A DNA stretch of 64,000 nt, taken from the IMG/VR virus record IMGVR_UViG_3300010392_001176, positions 1-64,000 of that record. One strand, written 5' to 3'. How positions within the stretch are numbered: the stretch's first letter is position 1; every line of letters starts with the position of its first letter. This DNA comes from a virus. Under the pieces are notes generated by a model that was given only the letters and a program-made list of their open reading frames with translations, ran no database searches and was not told the DNA's origin. This document shows, piece by piece, positions 7,230 through 14,270 of the stretch. Position numbers and translations under genes: made by a program.

Positions 7230-7361
7230 TTAAGCTGTTAAAGGTCTAATGAGCCTTCGCCACAATATGAGCTCATAGGCTCTAAAAACGGGCTTGAACC
7301 GTCCGCCAAAAAACGCCCACAAGTGTAAAGGATGCAATATGTGTTGAAGCCAAATTTTCAT
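7230..7361 (-). CDS. 43-residue small basic protein
   Basis: ATG at 7359-7361 with AAAGGA six bases upstream; TAA stop at 7230-7232 directly before the AAAAGGAG of the next gene. The product has a hydrophobic/aromatic N-terminal half (IWLQHILHPLHLWAFF) and an Arg-rich end (YELILWRRLIRPL). The layout LHPLHxxxxxGGRFKPVFRAYExxLWRRLIRP resembles short membrane-interacting phage proteins of unknown role. It occupies what would otherwise be an unexplained gap, and it starts just after the terminator at 7384-7403. Confidence 0.55.
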   Translation of the reverse strand: MKIWLQHILHPLHLWAFFGGRFKPVFRAYELILWRRLIRPLTA

Positions 7362-7369
7362 TTTTAATC

Positions 7370-7403
7370 CTTTGAAAAAATAAGGGACCGCTTGCGCGGT
7401 CCC
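7370..7403 (-). terminator. rho-independent terminator (leftward)
   Basis: 8-bp stem GGGACCGC/GCGGTCCC (7384-7391 with 7396-7403) with a 4-base loop, followed on the leftward strand by TTATTTTTTC. It ends the 9193-7411 unit; on the rightward strand GTTTTATTT follows, so it may work both ways. The arm GGGACCGCTT recurs in the terminator at 13252. Confidence 0.85.
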
Positions 7404-7410
7404 GTTTTAT

Positions 7411-8298
7411 TTACCAAGCCTGTAGAATAGAGCCACAAAGCGGGCAATAACCGTTGCCATCATCATCACGATAAATAGAGCCTTTACCTTTCAGCTCTAT
7501 ATCATCAGTTATTTCATACTCTTCAAGCTGTTGGCCTGCAGAGTAGCCCGCCGCGCCTTCGAAATACCAATGATAACCATCATCCGTGCTCCAATAGTGC
7601 TCATCGCGGTCTATATCATCAGGCAATGTTTCAAATAGTTTGAGCTGTTGTTTTGGTGAGAGCTTGATATTTTGCTTGATTCGCTCAATTACATTTTTTC
7701 CGAATTGCCGCTCAAAATCAGTTATATCCGGCGGCTTGCATTGGATTGAAGCCCTGGCATTATCCATCAGGCTCATTTCGCTATACATTCCATTTTCTCT
7801 CATTACTTTGGGCGCTGTATATCCGCCGCGCACATCAGCGCCGCCGTGGATTTGAAGCAAGTAATATGCTCCATCATCAGTTTCAAAATATGTGTACTGA
7901 AGCACTTGAGACAACAAGCATTCGCCGTTATAGGTATTAACTGTAAAAGGCTCACCTTCGCCGTAAATACCGCCGCTCTCAATATCTTTGTGCTCTGCAA
8001 GCCACTTTGGAAAGCCTTCCATCAGTTGTGGCCAATACTCATCAGGATCACTATCATCAACAAACTCATCAAAAAGAGCCTGCATATCCTCATCAGGCTC
8101 AATCCGCTCATTCAGAAAATGATAAATATTGTGGGTTACTTCGATATAATCGAATCTGAAGGTTAAACTCGTGGCACTCTCACATGCAAAATCACGGGTT
8201 TGATTTTGTTGCCAAGCGCGGCCACAAGCGCCGCCGCTGTCTAAAAAATGAGTGCCTGTATTTTCTAACATCATCGCCGCTATTATGTTTTTGCTCAT
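7411..8298 (-). CDS. phage protein of unknown function (GTHFLDSGGAxGR family)
   Basis: 295 residues from the ATG at 8298 (AAAGGAG, six-base spacing). The N-terminus MLENTGTHFLDSGGACGRAWQQNQ is the hallmark of a family found in many phages, whose role is not known. A CPLCG motif near the C-terminus could be half of a metal site. It is the last gene before the strong terminator at 7384-7403. Length is within the family's usual range. Confidence 0.8.
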   Translation of the reverse strand: MSKNIIAAMMLENTGTHFLDSGGACGRAWQQNQTRDFACESATSLTFRFDYIEVTHNIYHFLNERIEPDEDMQALFDEFVDDSDPDEYWPQLMEGFPKWLAEHKDIESGGIYGEGEPFTVNTYNGECLLSQVLQYTYFETDDGAYYLLQIHGGADVRGGYTAPKVMRENGMYSEMSLMDNARASIQCKPPDITDFERQFGKNVIERIKQNIKLSPKQQLKLFETLPDDIDRDEHYWSTDDGYHWYFEGAAGYSAGQQLEEYEITDDIELKGKGSIYRDDDGNGYCPLCGSILQAW

Positions 8299-8308
8299 AT
8301 TCACTCCT

Positions 8309-8581
8309 TTATTCAAAATCATCAGGGTTTATTTCATGTTCGCTATGCTCTTGCGGATTTGGGCAATTGCACTCAACTATTTCTGCATATTCGTTGCCGT
8401 GCTCATGTATATCTAAATCCACAAACCAATCTGAAGTTAGTTCAGCTCTTCTATTCCAATCAGTCTCTAATTCATGTAAATCAATCAAAGACTCAAGCGC
8501 GGCTTGGCCGCTTGGAAACACTTCGCAATAGTTTGGTAAATACCCGCGAAGCCCTGCCATTGCTATAAAATGAGTTTTCAT
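8309..8581 (-). CDS. small phage protein (MAGLxGxLPNYCE family)
   Basis: 90 residues. It opens with FIAMAGLRGYLPNYCEVF and ends with HGNEYAEIVECNCPNPQEH, a pairing typical of short conserved phage proteins of unknown function. The ATG at 8581 is chosen for its AAAGGAG; the upstream in-frame extension lacks one. The conserved Cys residues may bind metal. Confidence 0.75.
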   Translation of the reverse strand: MKTHFIAMAGLRGYLPNYCEVFPSGQAALESLIDLHELETDWNRRAELTSDWFVDLDIHEHGNEYAEIVECNCPNPQEHSEHEINPDDFE

Positions 8582-8591
8582 ATTCACTCCT

Positions 8592-8804
8592 TTAACCCAT
8601 ATAAATATGAGTAGCATTCAAGGTATTAAAAACGCGGTCCGCATGTGCAAAATCATCACAATGGAATATCGCAATTGTTTTGCCGTGGTCCCTTAGAGTT
8701 ACAGACCACACTATTGATCCATCGCTCAATCCGTGGTTTGTGATCTGCAGCTCTTCACCTTCCAAGCCGCTTTGCACGCTATACTCAACTTGATAGTTTT
8801 CCAT
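8592..8804 (-). CDS. small hypothetical protein
   Basis: 70 residues, beta-rich (YQVEYSVQSGLEGEELQITNHG, SIVWSVTLRDHGK). ATG at 8804 with AAAGGAG five to six bases upstream. The stop of the upstream 52-residue gene overlaps this ribosome-binding site. No family recognised. Confidence 0.6.
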   Translation of the reverse strand: MENYQVEYSVQSGLEGEELQITNHGLSDGSIVWSVTLRDHGKTIAIFHCDDFAHADRVFNTLNATHIYMG

Positions 8805-8814
8805 TGCCGCTCCT

Positions 8815-8973
8815 TTAAATGATTCGCTTGGCATTAAAAGCTCTTGCAAGGTCTTTTAAATCACTCTTGCGGGCTTTCCGCCGTTGCTTTGTTGGTTTGT
8901 TGGTTTGGATTTGTTTTGTGGTTTGAAACTGGAAAGTTGAAAAACGGGTTTGCGGGTTTACTTGTGCTTTCAT
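8815..8973 (-). CDS. 52-residue small basic protein
   Basis: ATG at 8971-8973 preceded by GAAAGGAG with eight-base spacing; TAA at 8815-8817. The product is Gln/Thr/Lys-rich in its first half and basic and helical in its second (KQRRKARKSDLKDLARAFNAKR). Strong start signal, tight packing with both neighbours and same strand support it as a real gene. No family recognised; nucleic-acid binding is possible from its charge. Confidence 0.6.
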   Translation of the reverse strand: MKAQVNPQTRFSTFQFQTTKQIQTNKPTKQRRKARKSDLKDLARAFNAKRII

Positions 8974-8992
8974 TTGATGAGCTCCTTTCAGG

Positions 8993-9193
8993 TTAATAAC
9001 CTAATTCAATTTCGATTGAGTTTGCTTCGCTCATCAGTTGCCGCCAAAACACGCGGGCTTTCAAATTTCGCTCATCACAAACGATTGAGTGTTCTTGCCA
9101 ATTGCACGCGGTATCTATCAAATCCATCTCATTCAATACCCGCGCAAGTCTCATCTCATTGTAAAACTTGCTCCTTTCATGTGCTTGTTTCAT
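8993..9193 (-). CDS. small hypothetical protein, first gene of early operon
   Basis: 66 residues, helical and charged (RSKFYNEMRLARVLNEMDLI). The ATG at 9193 follows AAAGGAG by five bases; the longer reading to 9253 has no such site. It is the first gene after the strong promoter at 9265-9293, with a leader of about 65 bases that contains the 17-bp repeat. Confidence 0.65.
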   Translation of the reverse strand: MKQAHERSKFYNEMRLARVLNEMDLIDTACNWQEHSIVCDERNLKARVFWRQLMSEANSIEIELGY

Positions 9194-9216
9194 GTGTTCT
9201 CCTTTGTTGAAGGTTA

Positions 9217-9233
9217 TTAGATTCGGATCACCT
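9217..9233. repeat. 17-bp repeat TTAGATTCGGATCACCT (copy 2)
   Basis: Identical to 6946-6962, here in the 5' leader of the leftward early transcript about 25 bases from the predicted start. See the finding on complementarity with the folded element at 55761-55867. Confidence 0.7.
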
Positions 9234-9264
9234 TTACTACATAGTTGCTGCATATCTAATACAC

Positions 9265-9293
9265 AATATAAAGACTCGATTTGCGTTTGTCAA
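9265..9293 (-). promoter_or_regulatory. strong sigma-70-type promoter, leftward
   Basis: On the leftward strand TTGACA (9293-9288), exactly 17 bases, TATATT (9270-9265): a perfect -35 and a near-perfect -10. Expected start near 9258. It should drive the 9193-7411 early genes. Confidence 0.85.
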
Positions 9294-9780
9294 CAAAAAA
9301 ACGGGTAAAGGTACACTTTAAAGCAAAATAACCAAAACCCGCTCATCCTGCATAGCGAATAGATAAGGCTGATGATCTGTAAGGTAAGCGCCTTCGCGTG
9401 CAATGCGGTTTGCTATATGTTTTGGTTTATCTTGCGGTAACTATGGGCTAGCCCTGGCCCACACCACCACACCACACCAAGCAAAGACCGTTGCCCATAG
9501 CAGAGCTATTGCCCATTGCGTATTGGATTTATGAGCCTGTAGGCGCTTGTTTCATGCGCGTAAAGAAGGTACGCGCACGCGCACGAGAGCGGCGCGGATG
9601 CAGGCAGGGCGCGGGGGTACACGGCAGGGGGCGCTGGACCAACGCCCGTCTGCCCTCTATATATGCCCCACTAGGTAATCGTTATAAGATTTTGAAATTT
9701 GGGACTCCATGCGGGGGTTGCCAAATTTTTTTTTGAAAAATTTTTGTTGTATTCGATTTTCCCGCTGGCACACTAAGGGC
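9294..9780. other. 487-bp non-coding region between divergent blocks
   Basis: No gene I can support. The left part is AT-rich next to the early promoter. The centre has a C/A run (CACACCACCACACCACACC near 9460-9478), then a GC-rich alternating purine-pyrimidine stretch (GCGCACGCGCACG near 9571-9584), and the right part has A/T runs around 9723-9746. Position and composition would suit an origin, a packaging site or a control region, but I see no iterons or clear promoter for the rightward genes. Confidence 0.5.
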
Positions 9781-10299
9781 ATGGCATACGCGCCCAAATA
9801 TCCGATTAAGCGTGAAGGCACGTTATTTGTGAAGTTGAAGAATTTTGAAGTACACATGGCGGCCCAGGTGGGCTTGATTCGGAATACGAGTTCGATATGG
9901 AAGAAGCAGGAGCATAACCCGCCGCTGAAGAACAATTCTTATAGCTGGATGAATCATATAGAGGGGGCTGGCGCTGAGTGTGCTGTAGCGAAGCATACTG
10001 AGAGATTTTGGGATGGTAGTTTTGGGACTTTCACGGATAAGCCTGATGTTGGTCCGTATCATGTGAAGTGGGTAACAACTGTGGATGGCAGATTGCGTAT
10101 TCCGTTGAAGAAGCCGCCGAATGCGCTTGATATTTTCATTTTGGTGAGGGGGCCGATGCCGAATTGCGAGTTAGTGGGTTGGTTACGGGCAGGAGTAGGG
10201 ATGAAGCCCGAATTTATAGATAATCCGCATAATCGTGGAGCTGAATATTTTGTAAATCAGGATTTATTGGAAGATATGGCGGATTTACCGGACAAATGA
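9781..10299 (+). CDS. conserved phage protein, possible PD-(D/E)XK-like fold
   Basis: 172 residues. The pattern WMNHIEGAGAECAVAKH, then DVGPYHVKW and later a beta hydrophobic segment (IFILVRG), GW and YFVNQDLL matches a widespread phage family of unknown function. The spacing of Glu, Asp and HxK resembles a PD-(D/E)XK nuclease core (E...PDV...HVK), so a nuclease-like fold is a reasonable inference. The ATG at 9781 has only a weak, close GGG before it, so the start is uncertain. First gene of the rightward block. Confidence 0.65.
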   Translation: MAYAPKYPIKREGTLFVKLKNFEVHMAAQVGLIRNTSSIWKKQEHNPPLKNNSYSWMNHIEGAGAECAVAKHTERFWDGSFGTFTDKPDVGPYHVKWVTTVDGRLRIPLKKPPNALDIFILVRGPMPNCELVGWLRAGVGMKPEFIDNPHNRGAEYFVNQDLLEDMADLPDK

Positions 10300-10312
10300 A
10301 AGGAGTTGAGAG

Positions 10313-10561
10313 ATGGCTATAGAAGGGAGAACAAAGCGTAGGGCTGCCGCTACCGACATGCTAACTAAGTCGAGAGCGAAAGGGAAACTAGCTTTTTTTG
10401 GATTGGGCAAGAAGAAGGCTGAAGCGGCGAAGCCGCCGGACAAGAAAGACAAGGGCAAGGGTTTTGTAGGTTCGGCCAGGGACAGGGCCAAGGCAGCTCG
10501 GCGCAAAAAGCTAATTGCGGCTGGTTTTTCTCAGTCTGAAGCGGCTGAAATGGAACCATAG
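10313..10561 (+). CDS. small basic protein with AAGF motif
   Basis: 82 residues, about one third Lys/Arg/Ala. AAAGGAG lies seven bases before the ATG. The C-terminus RRKKLIAAGFSQSEAAEMEP shares a short motif, LxAAGFsxxxxxxME, with the proteins at 36026 and 36295. Probably disordered; the role is unknown. A DNA-condensing or virion-packaged protein would fit its charge and position. Confidence 0.65.
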   Translation: MAIEGRTKRRAAATDMLTKSRAKGKLAFFGLGKKKAEAAKPPDKKDKGKGFVGSARDRAKAARRKKLIAAGFSQSEAAEMEP

Positions 10562-10575
10562 GGGGGAGATAGGAA

Positions 10576-11013
10576 ATGCCATTACTAAACCCAAGATTAG
10601 GCGGCCCAAGGAAAACAGGGCAAGCTGCAAAGCCTACACTTGCCCGTGAAATTGCTCGTAAGAAACCGCTTGGGAAAGTTATTTCACCTACTCAGCACGA
10701 TCCAAGACAGCAACTACAACAGCGAATCAGTCAACTTGGTAAAGGTTTTGTTCCTGGTCCTGGCCGCCCTGCCCCCACTATCCGAACAGGCTTATACATT
10801 CCAACGGCGGCTGATATTGCAAGCGGTAAATATTCAGGTTCACTCAGTCCAACTGCTAAAGGCACGATAGGCGCAGGCGGTACGCCCACCAAATCAAAAA
10901 CAGGTGGGGGTATTAGAGCGCCAGTAAGTCAAGCTCGTAGGCTTTTGCAAACTGGCCGCGCTACTCCAAAAGCTCGTCTTGGTGCTGGAGCTTCGCGCCG
11001 CTTTAGCAGATAG
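10576..11013 (+). CDS. basic low-complexity protein
   Basis: 145 residues, Gly/Pro/Arg/Lys/Thr-rich with almost no acidic residues, predicted disordered (GFVPGPGRPAPTIRTG, GGTPTKSKTGGGIR). GGGGGGAGA precedes the ATG. One of five consecutive low-complexity genes (10313-12321) with overlapping or near-touching ends. No family recognised. Confidence 0.6.
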   Translation: MPLLNPRLGGPRKTGQAAKPTLAREIARKKPLGKVISPTQHDPRQQLQQRISQLGKGFVPGPGRPAPTIRTGLYIPTAADIASGKYSGSLSPTAKGTIGAGGTPTKSKTGGGIRAPVSQARRLLQTGRATPKARLGAGASRRFSR

Positions 11014-11027
11014 AAAGGAGAAGGAAA

Positions 11028-11354
11028 ATGGCAGATAAAGAAACTGAAGAATTTCTTCGTACTGGCCGTATGAGTCCACGGCAAAGGGCCAGAATACGCT
11101 TGCAGAGTGAAACAGGTCGAGCAGGCAAAGAGCCCACGGCTGGCGAAGTTCGCGGACTGTTCGGCAAGGGACCAAAAAAAGGGCAAAAGAAACCAAGACG
11201 GCCAAAACGACCAGAGGGCAAGCCCCCACATAGAACATTACCACTTCCCACGGGACCGCAAAGACCAAAGCGTAAACCGCCCAAGCTACCCAAGCGACTA
11301 GAAGCCAGTTTCCAGAAATACAACATAGCGCGAGATTTGCGGAAAAGAGCATAA
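11028..11354 (+). CDS. very basic Pro/Lys-rich protein
   Basis: 108 residues. Acidic first dozen residues, then a highly basic Pro/Lys/Arg tract (KKGQKKPRRPKRPEGKPP and similar) and a short helical end. GAAAGGAG upstream. The final codon overlaps the next start (TAATG). The composition resembles protamine- or histone-tail-like DNA-binding proteins; the function is unproven. Confidence 0.6.
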   Translation: MADKETEEFLRTGRMSPRQRARIRLQSETGRAGKEPTAGEVRGLFGKGPKKGQKKPRRPKRPEGKPPHRTLPLPTGPQRPKRKPPKLPKRLEASFQKYNIARDLRKRA

Positions 11355-11773
11355 TGGCTAAAAGAAAAAGAGTGCCGAATATAGATTTGATGAAAGTCGA
11401 TAAGCGCGGTGAGCTCTCAGACCAGCAGCGGCGCGGCCTAGCTGAAGCCATTAGCAGCGGCGACATTACAGCCGAAGAAGCATTGAGTCTAAAGGCTACT
11501 GGAGAGCTACCAGAGCGATTTCCAGATAGAGGTAGGGTTATCTCTAGCCCAAAGGATCTTGGCCGGATCTCCGGCAAGCCCACTCAACCAACTGAATTTA
11601 CAAAGCCCAAGGGTTTATCAATTGATTTTAGTGGATCGGATTTCTGGTCTGATAAATGGGATTTCAAAAAGAACAAGGGCGAACCAGATCCAGACTTCCA
11701 GAAAACCTTGAAAGAGCTAGGGCCAAATCCGCGTTTTTTTGAAGCTCCACGAAATCGCAAAGGGAGAAAATAA
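11354..11773 (+). CDS. small hypothetical protein
   Basis: 139 residues. A basic start (MAKRKRV), a helical block (LSDQQRRGLAEAISSGDITAEEALSL) and a Pro/Asp/Lys-rich tail ending RNRKGRK. Overlaps both neighbours by one base (TAATG), so the run is translationally coupled. No family recognised. Confidence 0.6.
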   Translation: MAKRKRVPNIDLMKVDKRGELSDQQRRGLAEAISSGDITAEEALSLKATGELPERFPDRGRVISSPKDLGRISGKPTQPTEFTKPKGLSIDFSGSDFWSDKWDFKKNKGEPDPDFQKTLKELGPNPRFFEAPRNRKGRK

Positions 11774-12321
11774 TGGCAATGACCATAGATCCAGAAACAG
11801 GTAGATTTGTACCCGTTGGTGGTGGTGGTCAACTGCCAACTGGAAGAACAGGCTCAAGGGATTTAGGCCCATTCGGAATGCGTTATCGTCCAGGTCAAAT
11901 TGTCCCAATGCAACAACAGCCTGCAGGCATACCTAATTTTAATATGTTCGCCCCACCACAAGCCACACCAGCGCAAGTTGATCTTTCTACAGGAATGCCT
12001 GCCCTGCGTGGCCCATCATTCCTTTCACAAGGCCAACAGCTCCAGCGTGGAGCACGAGCAGGGACACTAGGCGTAAGACAAGGACCAGTATTCGGCGGTA
12101 AGCCAGCATTCAGCCCACTCGCCCGCGCAGCTTTAAGACCAGGAATGTCAACTGCCCAACAGATCAGACAACTTATGGGCGGGCGTTTTGGTAGTCGCCC
12201 CTCTATCGCTCCTGGTGCTCCGTTATCATTCGGCCTGCTTGGGAAACAAGGTCCGGCTTCAGGTGGAAGATTTGGCTTTCAAGGTGGACCATTCGGTAGA
12301 TTAGGACAAAGGGGTAGATAA
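11773..12321 (+). CDS. Gly/Gln/Pro/Arg-rich disordered protein
   Basis: 182 residues made mostly of Gly, Pro, Gln, Arg and Phe (RFGFQGGPFGRLGQRGR at the C-terminus). The FG/RG spacing resembles disordered phase-separating or nucleic-acid-binding tails. It is compositionally close to the protein at 45040-45714. No catalytic signature. Confidence 0.6.
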   Translation: MAMTIDPETGRFVPVGGGGQLPTGRTGSRDLGPFGMRYRPGQIVPMQQQPAGIPNFNMFAPPQATPAQVDLSTGMPALRGPSFLSQGQQLQRGARAGTLGVRQGPVFGGKPAFSPLARAALRPGMSTAQQIRQLMGGRFGSRPSIAPGAPLSFGLLGKQGPASGGRFGFQGGPFGRLGQRGR

Positions 12322-12482
12322 TGCAGGAATTATGGACTTTCTTAACTCATCCTCTACAGGTTCGCGCTATTTGGTTCGTGTTCTTCGCCTATCTCTGCTT
12401 CAAGTTGGGGCGAATACTGGAAAATAAGCTCATTTGCGATCACTTTGAGCTTGTTCGTAAGGATATGTACGAAGAGATTTAA
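12321..12482 (+). CDS. 53-residue membrane protein
   Basis: The ATG at 12321 overlaps the preceding stop (TAATG). The product has one clear hydrophobic segment (about residues 15-32, RAIWFVFFAYLCFKLGRIL), then a charged helical tail ending KDMYEEI. Likely a single-pass inner-membrane protein. It is followed by a 78-base gap with no gene. Possible roles include lysis control or superinfection exclusion, but nothing in the sequence decides. Confidence 0.6.
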   Translation: MQELWTFLTHPLQVRAIWFVFFAYLCFKLGRILENKLICDHFELVRKDMYEEI

Positions 12483-12560
12483 AGGGGGTAACAAAAGCAG
12501 TTCATTACCCTATTTAAGCCTTTATTACCCCATTAATTCCCTCATTAAAGGAGATTAGGC

Positions 12561-12980
12561 ATGAGAAACAAAAAATGGCTTTTTGCGGTGCTATTGGTGT
12601 TATTTCTGGCGGGCGTGGCCCTGGCACAGACATGGCACACGGCGAATCAAGCTACCGTTGCCTGGGATGCCGTGACTGTACCAGCCGATAGTACAGTTGA
12701 ATACGTTGTCTATCTATCCAATGCGGTCACAGATCCCAATAAGGATAATCCAGCCGAAGTCGCCACAACTACCGACTTAGATCAGCTCATTACTCTTAAT
12801 GTTGAAGGCTCTTACTTTGTCGGCGTTAAATCCAGGCGCATACTAACTGCAGATGGAACCAATGTGGGAGAGAGCGACATTTCTTGGTCGGACGACCCTA
12901 CGCGAGTGCAGAACGGCGAGACTTTCGGATTAAGGTACTTCATCCCGCCCGATGCACCAGGGAATCTCAGACCTGTATAA
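12561..12980 (+). CDS. exported protein with fibronectin type III-like domain
   Basis: 139 residues. It starts with a textbook signal peptide (MRNKKW, a hydrophobic stretch to about residue 20, then ALAQ for signal peptidase I). The mature part is beta-rich with ATVAWDAVTVPADSTVEYVVYL, VGVKSRR and SDISWSDDP, matching the strand pattern of a single fibronectin type III domain. AAAGGAG seven bases before the ATG. An exported protein among virion genes suggests a periplasmic or cell-surface role. Confidence 0.7.
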   Translation: MRNKKWLFAVLLVLFLAGVALAQTWHTANQATVAWDAVTVPADSTVEYVVYLSNAVTDPNKDNPAEVATTTDLDQLITLNVEGSYFVGVKSRRILTADGTNVGESDISWSDDPTRVQNGETFGLRYFIPPDAPGNLRPV

Positions 12981-13005
12981 GATATTGTAAAAGCGATGGT
13001 ACAGG

Positions 13006-13266
13006 ATGCCGGAAGCCACACGCATGGAAGTCGAGCTGTCTGTGGCCGATAGGCTCCGGCGAATCCGCAAGATCGTTGAAGCTATACCTGACGGAGATCA
13101 AGACAAGGCCGACCTGATACTGCTCTTCGATGAGCTGGACAAGGCCATTGAGGAAAGGCATCAGTATAAAGGTGCTTTAGATACCTGTAAATGGGCTCTT
13201 GAGGTAGCCCTAGAGAAAATAGAAAGACAAGCCACAACTTTGAAACTCTTGGGACCGCTTCCATAG
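13006..13266 (+). CDS. small helical protein
   Basis: 86 residues (or 80 from the second ATG at 13024), almost entirely helical and charged with heptad-like spacing (LSVADRLRRIRKIVEAI, ALEVALEKIERQATTLKLL): a probable coiled coil. No strong ribosome-binding site. The C-terminal codons overlap the left arm of the terminator at 13252. Confidence 0.55.
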   Translation: MPEATRMEVELSVADRLRRIRKIVEAIPDGDQDKADLILLFDELDKAIEERHQYKGALDTCKWALEVALEKIERQATTLKLLGPLP

Positions 13267-13281
13267 CGGTCCTTTTTTTTT
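13252..13281 (+). terminator. rho-independent terminator
   Basis: 8-bp stem GGACCGCT/AGCGGTCC (13252-13259 with 13265-13272), 5-base loop, then nine T. It separates the small-protein run from the fibre operon. The 5' arm is the same as in the terminator at 7384. Confidence 0.9.
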
Positions 13282-13296
13282 GAAGGGGGGGAGAAC

Positions 13297-13818
13297 GTGA
13301 CAACGGCACTATACAGAATATCGTCCAACGAAGTTGTCAAGATCAGCCTATCAGATCAGATGTGGGATGATCGAGATTCTACTTATTGGGGAGTGCTGAC
13401 AACGGCATCTTATCCAGATGGCACTCAGGTTCGCCACATTGACCGTGACTTGCGGGAGTTGGGTTTTGCCAAATTTGCTGATGTTGGCGGAAATACGGTG
13501 CGTAACGCTACGCAGCCGGAAATTGATACCTACGCTCCAGCTCAGACAGATGATGAGAACCAGCAAGACGCTGATGGTGCTGAAATCATCTTCCTGATTA
13601 ATCCACGATTCAGAAAACTTATGACCGCGTACAGCGACATTCTCAAGGATGAATTCAATCATGTGCGCGGCTGGATCGCAGATTTCAAAACCGAAGTAGC
13701 TGCCGCAGCCAATCTTGGCGATCTCAAGACGCGGATCGCCGCCATGCCGGATCTTCCTGATCGTACCCTGGCGCAACTCAAAACTGCCATTCAAAATCGC
13801 ATCAATAAGGACGACTAA
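13297..13818 (+). CDS. hypothetical virion or fibre-associated protein
   Basis: 173 residues, GTG start with AGGGGGGGAGA about seven bases upstream. N-terminal beta-rich part (ALYRISSNEVVKIS) and C-terminal helical part ending LKTAIQNRINKDD. The last codon overlaps the next start (TAATG). It precedes the giant serine-rich gene, so a fibre assembly or attachment role is plausible. No family recognised. Confidence 0.6.
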   Translation: MTTALYRISSNEVVKISLSDQMWDDRDSTYWGVLTTASYPDGTQVRHIDRDLRELGFAKFADVGGNTVRNATQPEIDTYAPAQTDDENQQDADGAEIIFLINPRFRKLMTAYSDILKDEFNHVRGWIADFKTEVAAAANLGDLKTRIAAMPDLPDRTLAQLKTAIQNRINKDD

Positions 13819-14270
13819 TGGGCGTAACTAACCCGAATTACCCGACGATGGAGATCGCCCTGGCTATGGTCAATGCGCCTGATACTGCAGATAACGAGCG
13901 CATGAAAATAGGCGATATTATTGCCATTCGCAAGCCAGGAACATTCATCGGCACAAAGGAAGGCAAGATATTTCTCTGGCTCCAGATTGATGGACTTGAA
14001 GAGAACGCATTCGCTGTTTTTACTCAGCAAGTCTTTGAGCCTACCGATCCTGCAACTGGCGAAAGATTTGACAAGCGAAGATACTGCGTTCCCCTTGGAC
14101 GCTTACAGGTTCTATATCCAGCCCTGAATCAATCCAGAGCCCGCGATGTCAATGATTTTTATCAACCATTCCTGCTCATTGATAGTGAAGATTTTGAAAT
14201 AGTTGCTGCAGATCCAGCATACGATATTAGCGGCCTAGTCTTTGATAAGGCCATAGGAGATTATCTCTAA
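13818..14270 (+). CDS. hypothetical virion or fibre-associated protein
   Basis: 150 residues, mixed alpha/beta, with no recognised motif. It overlaps the upstream and downstream genes by one base each, so the three genes 13297-25369 are tightly coupled. Its place directly before the giant modular protein suggests a baseplate, adaptor or chaperone function by context only. Confidence 0.6.
   Translation: MGVTNPNYPTMEIALAMVNAPDTADNERMKIGDIIAIRKPGTFIGTKEGKIFLWLQIDGLEENAFAVFTQQVFEPTDPATGERFDKRRYCVPLGRLQVLYPALNQSRARDVNDFYQPFLLIDSEDFEIVAADPAYDISGLVFDKAIGDYL

Noticed and set aside
9491-9736. An 81-codon rightward frame.
   Set aside because: Arg/Gly-rich by GC composition alone, no good start signal, no family; left as non-coding.
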